A DNA stretch of 11,354 nt from an uncultured Eggerthellaceae bacterium. GTDB taxonomy: Bacteria > Actinomycetota > Coriobacteriia > Coriobacteriales > Eggerthellaceae. Positions 6,494-11,354 of the stretch are shown here, one piece after another. The number at the start of each line of letters is the position of its first letter. The first letter of the stretch is position 1. The notes below the pieces were generated by a model that made no database searches, was not told the DNA's origin, and worked only from the letters and a program-made list of their open reading frames with translations. The stretch spans positions 1 through 11,354 of the forward strand of contig CAMPAJ010000029.1 of the NCBI GenBank assembly GCA_946631805.1, written 5' to 3'. The position numbers and the translations under genes are program-made.

Positions 6494-8389
6494 CTAGCAC
6501 TCATGCTTGCGAGCGATAACCCTCTTCACAGCTTCGACAATCGCTGTGGCGTCCATCTGGAAATATGCTGAAAGTTCTTCGTAGGATCCCGACTTGCCAA
6601 AACGGTCGCGCATGCCCACGAATTCAACGGGCACAGGGTACTCGCACGACAGGGCCTCGGCAACAGCAGAGCCCAAACCGCCTATAACGCTGTGCTCCTC
6701 GGCGGTAACGACAGCGCCCGTCTTGCGCGCCGAAGCGACGATGGTCTGCGCATCGAGGGGCTTTACGCTGAAAGCGTCGATGACCTCTGCGGAAATGCCC
6801 TGCTCCGCAAGCATGCTGCACGCAATGCGGGCCTGCTCGACCTCCACGCCGCATGCGACGATGGTCACGTCGGAGCCTTCGTTCAGAACGTACGCACGGC
6901 CAAGCTCGAGCTCGACGCCCTCGGCATACACGCAGGGCACCGAAGCGCGGCCCATACGGATGTAAACGGGACCCGGCGTCTTTGCGGCAAGGCGAATTGC
7001 TGCCGCAGCGGCCGCGTAATCAGCCGGCACGAGCACGCGCATGTTCGGAAGGCCCCGCATGAGCGTGATGTCCTCGAGCATCTGGTGGCTGCCGCCGTCG
7101 GGACCAACGGAAATGCCGGCATGCGTCGGCGCGATCTTCACGTTGAGGTTCGAGTAGCACACGGTATTGCGAATTTGGTCGTAAGCTCGGCCAGTGCCGA
7201 ACACGGCGAACGAGCCCGTGAACGCCACATTGCCCGCGAGGGACAAGCCGGCCGCAACATCTACCATATTCTGCTCGGCAATGCCCGCATTGAACAATCG
7301 CTGCGCGTACTCGGGCTTGGCCTGCGCGAACTTGGCCGTTGTCGTAGATCCCGTAAGGTCGGCGTCCACGGCAACGACGGGCATGCCCTCGTCGGCGAGC
7401 GCAGCCAACGTCACGCCAAAAGCAGCGCGCGTCGCCTTCTTCTGAGCCGCCTCTTCGGGGCTCGCCATGCAAGGCGACGCCACATCGGCATTAAAAGCGC
7501 CCGCTTCAGCAGGTTCAGAAGCAATCGGTGCTGCGAATTTCGAAGGGTCTGCGCACGCAGCATCATCTGCAAAATCGTATCCGAGCTCTTCCAAGGCAAC
7601 CTTTGCTTGCTCTTCGCTGGGAGCCTTGCCATGCCAACCGGCCTGATCCTCCATGAAGGACACGCCCTTGCCCTTGACGGTGTTGGCAATGATGACATGG
7701 GGCTTGCCATCGCGCGAAGCCTTCGCGGCGTTCAGGACATCTATGACGGCCTCGATATCGTGCCCGTCGACTTCGGCTGCCTCCCATCCGAACGCAGCAA
7801 ATTTTGCCCCCAGATCGCCCGGGTCGCATACGTCTGCGGTATTGCCGTCGATCTGCAGATGATTGCGATCGACGATTGCCACAAGGTTGTCGAGCTTGTT
7901 GTGGGCTGCGAACATAGCAGCCTCCCACACCTGGCCCTCCTGGCATTCACCATCGCCCAGCAGGGCAAATACCGCATGGTCATCGTTGTTGAGCTTAAGG
8001 CCAGCCGCCAGGCCGGATGCGATCGAGAGGCCCTGGCCCAACGATCCGGTGGAAACCTCAACCCCTGGCACCAGATTGCTGTCGGGATGGCCTTGCAGCC
8101 GGGCACCGAGCTTCCGCAACGTCAGGAGCTCCTCGTGCGGGAAATAGCCGGCTGCAGAAAGGGCGGCATACAGGGCAGGCGCCGCATGCCCCTTCGCCAT
8201 AATGAAATGATCGCACGCGGCATCGGGATCATCAACATCGTAGTCGAGCACATCTCCAAAATACAGAGCGGTTAGAATATCGGCGCAGGACAGCGATCCG
8301 CCAGGATGGCCGCTCCCCGCCTCGGTCACCATGCGGATGATGTCTATGCGCATGTCGTTGGCAAGGGCATTCAGCTTGTCGATATTCAT
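6494..8389 (-). CDS. tkt: Transketolase, fused N- and C-terminal halves
   Basis: A thiamine-diphosphate enzyme of the non-oxidative pentose phosphate pathway that moves two-carbon ketol units between sugar phosphates. The 631 residues have an N-terminal cofactor domain (about 1-272) with SGHPGG (26-31), KGHAAPALYAAL (66-77), GDG (145-147) and N176 for the pyrophosphate/Mg site. A pyrimidine-binding domain (about 317-480) carries catalytic Glu372 in GIAEQNM, and a C-terminal domain covers about 495-631. Each half resembles the separate N- and C-terminal subunits many bacteria encode as two genes, rather than E. coli TktA. They are joined by an Ala/Pro/Glu-rich linker (about 273-316). The ATG has a good AAAGGTG ribosome-binding site. 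No terminator separates it from ftsE, so it probably leads the ftsEX operon. The family also includes DXS-like and sugar-specific relatives, but transketolase is the best call. Confidence 0.93.
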   Translation of the reverse strand: MNIDKLNALANDMRIDIIRMVTEAGSGHPGGSLSCADILTALYFGDVLDYDVDDPDAACDHFIMAKGHAAPALYAALSAAGYFPHEELLTLRKLGARLQGHPDSNLVPGVEVSTGSLGQGLSIASGLAAGLKLNNDDHAVFALLGDGECQEGQVWEAAMFAAHNKLDNLVAIVDRNHLQIDGNTADVCDPGDLGAKFAAFGWEAAEVDGHDIEAVIDVLNAAKASRDGKPHVIIANTVKGKGVSFMEDQAGWHGKAPSEEQAKVALEELGYDFADDAACADPSKFAAPIASEPAEAGAFNADVASPCMASPEEAAQKKATRAAFGVTLAALADEGMPVVAVDADLTGSTTTAKFAQAKPEYAQRLFNAGIAEQNMVDVAAGLSLAGNVAFTGSFAVFGTGRAYDQIRNTVCYSNLNVKIAPTHAGISVGPDGGSHQMLEDITLMRGLPNMRVLVPADYAAAAAAIRLAAKTPGPVYIRMGRASVPCVYAEGVELELGRAYVLNEGSDVTIVACGVEVEQARIACSMLAEQGISAEVIDAFSVKPLDAQTIVASARKTGAVVTAEEHSVIGGLGSAVAEALSCEYPVPVEFVGMRDRFGKSGSYEELSAYFQMDATAIVEAVKRVIARKHEC

Positions 8390-8393
8390 TTGT

Positions 8394-8400
8394 CACCTTT
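8394..8400 (-). promoter_or_regulatory. Ribosome-binding site for the transketolase gene
   Basis: AAAGGTG on the minus strand ends four bases before the ATG at 8389. It is the clearest Shine-Dalgarno match in the window and fixes the start codon. Confidence 0.75.
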
Positions 8401-8413
8401 CTCTCGACGGTGC

Positions 8414-8425
8414 CATTGTACAATG
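8414..8425 (-). promoter_or_regulatory. 12-bp palindrome overlapping a -10-like hexamer upstream of tkt
   Basis: CATTGTACAATG is a perfect palindrome. On the minus strand it contains TACAAT (8415-8420), one mismatch from TATAAT. A start site about seven bases downstream would leave a leader of about 19 bases carrying the ribosome-binding site. No convincing -35 box is seen at normal spacing, which would suit an activator-dependent promoter or an operator. Function is inferred from position only. Confidence 0.35.
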
Positions 8426-8532
8426 ACCGATGTCTCCAGAAGGACCCTAACGGCAAATCAACCGCACCTCACACAATTGCCCCATCCACGACCTTTTTCA
8501 TCAGATTCGAACACTAAGCCATTTCATCCCCC

Positions 8533-8645
8533 GCCCCGCGAGGTCGGGGTGGTGGGCCTCTCGCTTGGCTTCGGCTAACCTAAATGAATAACAGGAGCAG
8601 TGCCTGCAGAATCGCTCAAGACCCACCACCCCGACCTCGCGGGGC
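8533..8645. repeat. Palindromic element 1: 24-bp perfect arms around an inverted core copy
   Basis: Positions 8533-8556 and 8622-8645 are exact reverse complements (24 of 24). Between them, 8561-8616 is a 56-bp core lying in the opposite orientation to the other copies. Read on the minus strand it starts AGCGATTCTGCAGGCAC and ends GTTAGCCGAAGCCAAGCGA. Within the core the + strand has a small stem capped by TTCG (around TTGGCTTCGGCTAA). The arms can form a long cruciform or RNA hairpin with the core as its loop. Confidence 0.92.
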
Positions 8646-8672
8646 TCCGTTATTCCGACCGCAAATCGCTCA

Positions 8673-8715
8673 AGCAGATTTGCAATATCAGTTTTCGCCA
8701 GCCAAAGCCAAGCGA
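8673..8715 (+). repeat. Highly degenerate remnant of the 56-bp core
   Basis: The right end GCCAAAGCCAAGCGA (8701-8715) differs by one base from the core end GCCGAAGCCAAGCGA. The left end (AGCAGATTTGCA, 8673-8684) resembles AGCGATTCTGCA with an indel, and the middle is short. A 7-bp inverted repeat (8661-8667/8677-8683) overlaps it. A further AGCCAAGCAAGCGAA fragment follows at about 8725-8739. Confidence 0.5.
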
Positions 8716-8775
8716 AAAACCTTCAGCCAAGCAAGCGAACCTCCGCGAGCGTCCGCTGCCGAGGGGCGGGGTGTG

Positions 8776-8843
8776 AGCGATTCAACCGCCCCAAAGCCGG
8801 AAACGGCATGCGCACCAACCTCTCGTCAGCCGAAGCCAAGCGA
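8776..8843 (+). repeat. Degenerate copy of the core with a replaced interior
   Basis: It begins AGCGATTC and ends with an exact GCCGAAGCCAAGCGA (8829-8843), but the interior differs and contains a GCCG-GAAA-CGGC mini-hairpin. The left flank (GAGGGGCGGGGTGTG) resembles the arm of element 3; the right flank is not complementary to it. This looks like an older copy that has lost its palindrome. Confidence 0.6.
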
Positions 8844-8868
8844 CCGGCCTCCGAGCAGATAAACGTAG

Positions 8869-8950
8869 CCCCGCGAGGGGAGACGGGGGTCGTGAGCGAT
8901 TCTGCAGGCACAAATCCTGTAATCCACTTAGGTTAGCCGAAGCCAAGCGA
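8869..8950 (+). repeat. Element 2: core copy with only the left arm
   Basis: The 56-bp core is at 8895-8950. It is preceded by a GC-rich left arm beginning CCCCGCGAGG, the same start as the left arm of element 1, and containing a CCCC-GCGA-GGGG hairpin (8869-8880). No complementary right arm follows. The sequence after the core starts GAGGC, as it does after the core in element 1, and forms a 9-bp hairpin with the core end (8936-8944/8953-8961). Element 3 begins 24 bases past the core, so the right arm may have been deleted or displaced. Confidence 0.85.
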
Positions 8951-8973
8951 GAGGCTTCGGCCAAGTTAACGAA

Positions 8974-9098
8974 GCTCTGAGGGGCCCTCTTCTGAGGGGT
9001 GGGGTGTAAGCGATTCTGCAGGCACAAATCCTGTCATTCATATCAGTTAGCCGAAGCCAAGCGAACACCCCACCCCTCAGAAGAGGGCCCCTCAGAGC
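8974..9098. repeat. Palindromic element 3: 34-bp perfect arms around a core copy
   Basis: Positions 8974-9007 and 9065-9098 are exact reverse complements (34 of 34). The core copy is at 9009-9064, in the same orientation as element 2 and inverted relative to element 1. The arm sequence is unlike the arms of element 1. It ends 28 bp downstream of the prfB stop, so it would lie in the 3' untranslated region of secA-prfB mRNA. Confidence 0.93.
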
Positions 9099-9126
9099 GG
9101 TGGGACAAGCAGCTGAAGCCGGACGA

Positions 9127-10218
9127 TTATTGCGAGGCCTCCCATTTATGGTACCCAATAACAAAATCATCGATATCGCCGCCAAGAACCGCATCGACGT
9201 TGCCGGTCTCGACGCCACTCCGCAAGTCCTTTACGAGCTGGTAGGGATACAGCACGTAGTTGCGGATCTGGCTGCCGAAAGAGTTCTCCATGCGCTCGCC
9301 CCGCAGCTCTTCGATCTCGGCGGCGCGCTTTGCCTCCTCGAGCTCATAGAGCTTGGCCTTGAGAACGCGGAACGCAGCGTCCTTGTTTTGCAGCTGCGAC
9401 TTCTGGTTTTGGCAGGTAACGACTATCCCGGTCGGGATGTGCGTTAGGCGCACAGCCGAGTCGGTCGTGTTGACGCACTGCCCGCCCGGGCCGCTCGAGC
9501 GGTACACGTCCACCCGAACGTCGTTGGGATCGAGGTCAACCTCGATATCGTCCGGCAATACGGGCAGCAGCTCCACGCTCGCGAACGTCGTATGGCGCCG
9601 TGCCTTGACGTCGGTCGGCGAGATGCGCACGAGGCGATGCACCCCCACCTCGCTTCTGAGCATGCCGTACGCGTTGCGCCCTTCAAATTGGATAGTCGCG
9701 CGGTCGATGCCGATGCCTTCGGCATACGTCACGTCAAGAACATGGACTTTCCAACCTTTTTGCTCGCCGTAACGCGTATACATCTTGAACAGCATATCTG
9801 CCCAGTCGTTGGCTTCAAGGCCGCCCTGGCCTGGATTGACCGTCAGGATTGCATCGCCTTCGTCGAACTGCCCGGTAAACCATGAGGAAAGCTCGAGCGA
9901 ATCCAATAGCGTCTCGAGCGCTTCGAGGTTCTGCCGCGCCTCGTCGGCAAACGCTTCGTCCTCCTGCGCGAGCTCAAACGCCGTTTGGGCATCCTCGAAC
10001 AGGCTCACGGCCTGATCGTATTCGCGGATGGTATCGCGCAAATTGCCCGAGCGCTTCGACACAGACTGGGCATGGGCCGTATCGTCCCAGAATCCAGGCT
10101 GAGCCGTTTCCTCGTCGAGCTTTTCGAGCTCGGCAGTCTTGTCGTCAATATGCAGATAAGCACGCGCATCGTGCACGCGTCCTTCGAATTGCTCGATTGT
10201 TTTAGCGTCTAGTTCCAT
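9127..10218 (-). CDS. prfB: Peptide chain release factor 2 with SPT recognition tripeptide
   Basis: RF2 ends translation at UGA and UAA. The 363 residues show an N-terminal coiled-coil domain (about 1-110), the codon-recognition domain (about 115-230) and the GGQ domain. GGQ at 245-247, in GPGGQCVNTTDSAVR, is the catalytic loop that triggers peptidyl-tRNA hydrolysis. The stop-codon reading tripeptide, normally Ser-Pro-Phe in RF2, reads Ser-Pro-Thr here (200-202, codons at 9613-9621); the downstream RRHTTF with H209 is kept. The +1 programmed frameshift of E. coli prfB is absent: the frame runs through residues 21-24 (YLHI), where the in-frame UGA would sit. The gene starts 20 bp after secA, suggesting one transcript. 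The RF2 assignment over RF1 rests on the overall match and on the leading Ser-Pro. Confidence 0.95.
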   Translation of the reverse strand: MELDAKTIEQFEGRVHDARAYLHIDDKTAELEKLDEETAQPGFWDDTAHAQSVSKRSGNLRDTIREYDQAVSLFEDAQTAFELAQEDEAFADEARQNLEALETLLDSLELSSWFTGQFDEGDAILTVNPGQGGLEANDWADMLFKMYTRYGEQKGWKVHVLDVTYAEGIGIDRATIQFEGRNAYGMLRSEVGVHRLVRISPTDVKARRHTTFASVELLPVLPDDIEVDLDPNDVRVDVYRSSGPGGQCVNTTDSAVRLTHIPTGIVVTCQNQKSQLQNKDAAFRVLKAKLYELEEAKRAAEIEELRGERMENSFGSQIRNYVLYPYQLVKDLRSGVETGNVDAVLGGDIDDFVIGYHKWEASQ

Positions 10219-10238
10219 CTACGTCTTGCACCCAGCAT

Positions 10239-11354
10239 TTAGTCAGCATACCTGCCGTGACACTTCTTGTATTTCTTTCCGCTGCCGCATGGGCATGGGT
10301 CGTTGCGCCCGACGTTGGCATACGGGTCGTCTTTGTCCTTGACGTATGTCGTGGGCTTCGCCACCTCGCGCGGTACGGGAGCAGCGCCGGACGACGCGCG
10401 GCGAGGAGCAGGGGCCGCCGCATCGCTCGCCTCCAGATTAGCCTCGGGATTCGAATAGCTCACGCGCTTGCCCGCAAGCGGGTCTTCCTGCACGGGCTCT
10501 TCCCGCTCCTGCACGCTTTGGCGCGCGACTTGCAAGCGCAGCAGCGTGCGCAGGTAATCTTCGTACATCGTCCCCGTCATGCGCGAGAACGCATTGTACG
10601 CCTCCTCGCGATATTCGGTCAGAGGGTCGCGCTGACCATAGGCGCGCAGCCCGATGCCGGTGCGCAGATAGTCCATATCCTGCAGATGGGCCATCCAACG
10701 TGCATCCATGATGCGGAGCATGACCTGGCCCTCGAGTCGGCCCATAACATCGGCGCCCACCTCGTCGAGCTTTTCTTCGTATATACCCGACAGGTATTCC
10801 TCGATACCTTCAGCGAGCTCGCGCGGATTCTCGTCGTGGTCGACGTCCTCGACGGCGAAGTCCTCACGGCCCGTCATGCTCGTGACCCACGCTTCGATCG
10901 AGGCGATATCCCATTCGTCGCTCGTGGTTTTCTCGGGGCAGTTCTCGTCGACAATGCCCTGAGCGCTATCGGAAATGATCTGCGGAACGCGGTCCGACAT
11001 GTCCTTGCCGTCCAAGATGGCGTTGCGCTCGTCGTAAATAGCGCGACGCTGCAGGTTCATGACGTCGTCGTACTCCAGGACGTTCTTACGAGCTGCAAAG
11101 TGCATGGCCTCGACCGAGTGCTGGGCGCTTTCGATGGCTTTCGAAACCATGCTGGCCTCGATGGGCTGATCGTCGGGCAGGTTCGTGCGCTGCATCATCT
11201 TGGAGATGCTCTCCATGCGGTCGCCGCCGAATCGGCGCATCAAATCGTCTTCGAGGGAAAGGTAGAATTGCGACTCGCCCGGGTCGCCCTGACGACCTGA
11301 ACGGCCGCGCAGCTGATTGTCGATACGGCGCGCCTCGTGGCGCTCGGTGCCGAT
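10239..11354 (-). CDS. secA: Protein translocase ATPase SecA (C-terminal part)
   Basis: SecA is the ATPase that drives secreted proteins through SecYEG. The last 371 codons are in the window; the frame is open through the right edge, so the true start lies outside. At the edge the translation reads [20 protein letters not shown], the conserved helicase motif region of the second nucleotide-binding domain, followed by [16 protein letters not shown]. Next come the helical scaffold and wing domains (with the conserved [21 protein letters not shown]), a variable Pro/Ala-rich linker and a C-terminal zinc-binding tail with the [13 protein letters not shown] pattern that contacts SecB or ribosomes in other species. 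An internal Met at 11243 is not a start. The stop TAA is followed 20 bp later by prfB. Confidence 0.97.
   Translation of the reverse strand: MGTERHEARRIDNQLRGRSGRQGDPGESQFYLSLEDDLMRRFGGDRMESISKMMQRTNLPDDQPIEASMVSKAIESAQHSVEAMHFAARKNVLEYDDVMNLQRRAIYDERNAILDGKDMSDRVPQIISDSAQGIVDENCPEKTTSDEWDIASIEAWVTSMTGREDFAVEDVDHDENPRELAEGIEEYLSGIYEEKLDEVGADVMGRLEGQVMLRIMDARWMAHLQDMDYLRTGIGLRAYGQRDPLTEYREEAYNAFSRMTGTMYEDYLRTLLRLQVARQSVQEREEPVQEDPLAGKRVSYSNPEANLEASDAAAPAPRRASSGAAPVPREVAKPTTYVKDKDDPYANVGRNDPCPCGSGKKYKKCHGRYAD

Larger units (their letters stand above)
8426..9126. other. Non-coding repeat cluster between prfB and tkt
   Basis: About 700 bp with no gene I can support. The part nearest tkt (8426-8532) is ordinary sequence. 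From 8533 to 9098 there are three close copies of a 56-bp core, at least two degenerate copies and two long perfect inverted repeats. The short open frames here encode peptides that merely repeat with the DNA (for example RLASAN), so they reflect the repeats and not a protein. No T tract follows any long hairpin on either strand, so none is a classical intrinsic terminator, although they may fold in the 3' end of the secA-prfB transcript. Confidence 0.75.

Noticed and set aside
6692..8275. Long open frame on the + strand opposite transketolase
   Set aside because: It is antisense to a gene with full family motifs; its translation is rich in Arg, His and Ala with no recognisable domain, as expected from GC-rich codon shadows.
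8533..8645. Element 1 as an intrinsic terminator
   Set aside because: The loop is 65 bases and no T tract follows on either strand.
8895..9064. AGCGA at both ends of the core as a target-site duplication
   Set aside because: The same five bases bound every copy, including degenerate ones, so they are more simply part of the element unless insertion is strictly site-specific.
8533..9098. CRISPR array
   Set aside because: Copies are few, in mixed orientation, irregularly spaced and flanked by palindromic arms; there are no uniform spacers and no cas genes.
8584..9218. Several short open frames with repeated RLASAN/LCLQNR-like peptides
   Set aside because: The repeated peptides follow the DNA repeats, occur on both strands in different frames, and lack starts with ribosome-binding sites.
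11132..11243. An internal Met as the SecA start
   Set aside because: The frame continues open to the window edge with conserved SecA sequence upstream of this Met, so the gene is simply truncated by the window.
10257..11300. Long + strand open frame opposite secA
   Set aside because: The opposite strand encodes unmistakable SecA; this frame has no family signal and no ribosome-binding site.

Overview
The window looks like chromosomal housekeeping DNA from a moderately GC-rich actinobacterium. The best guess is class Coriobacteriia, probably family Eggerthellaceae. This rests on the actinobacterial style of RF2 (GPGGQ-VNTTDSAVR block, no programmed frameshift) and on the combination secA-prfB, transketolase, ftsEX, S41 peptidase and rnr close to ssrA. 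It is inference from gene content; no 16S or marker search was possible.

Layout. The left edge (1-264, + strand) is the 3' part of a tmRNA gene (ssrA): the end of its tag reading frame, pseudoknots, T-arm and encoded CCA. A strong intrinsic terminator follows (275-302). Every protein gene is on the minus strand, so it reads right to left. secA (C-terminal 371 codons, running off the right edge) is followed 20 bp later by prfB. A roughly 740-bp gap follows that contains no credible gene but holds a cluster of related palindromic repeats. Then comes a tight run: transketolase, ftsE, ftsX, an S41-family membrane protein, rnr (RNase R) and a membrane-anchored LytM/M23-like protein that converges on ssrA. 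Within this run ftsE/ftsX overlap by 8 bp, S41/rnr are 5 bp apart and rnr/LytM overlap by 4 bp, so it is probably one operon.

How the genes may work together. ftsE-ftsX next to an S41 (Ctp) protein and a LytM-domain protein recalls the divisome module in which the FtsEX ABC complex controls peptidoglycan hydrolysis through LytM, PcsB or CwlO partners and Ctp proteases. Here both accessory proteins appear to have lost an active-site residue. The S41 protein has Ala where the nucleophilic Ser should be (Lys and Gln kept). The LytM protein has Asp where the first zinc-binding His should be (the Asp and the HxH are kept). This suggests a regulatory or scaffolding FtsEX module rather than two working hydrolases. 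ssrA, rnr and prfB are all involved in translation termination, ribosome rescue or nonstop-mRNA decay.

Other points of note: RF2 carries Ser-Pro-Thr instead of Ser-Pro-Phe at its stop-codon recognition tripeptide; the transketolase is a single-chain fusion of what is often a two-subunit enzyme; and the secA-prfB/tkt gap contains repeats with a conserved 56-bp core framed in two cases by long, perfect, mutually different inverted arms.
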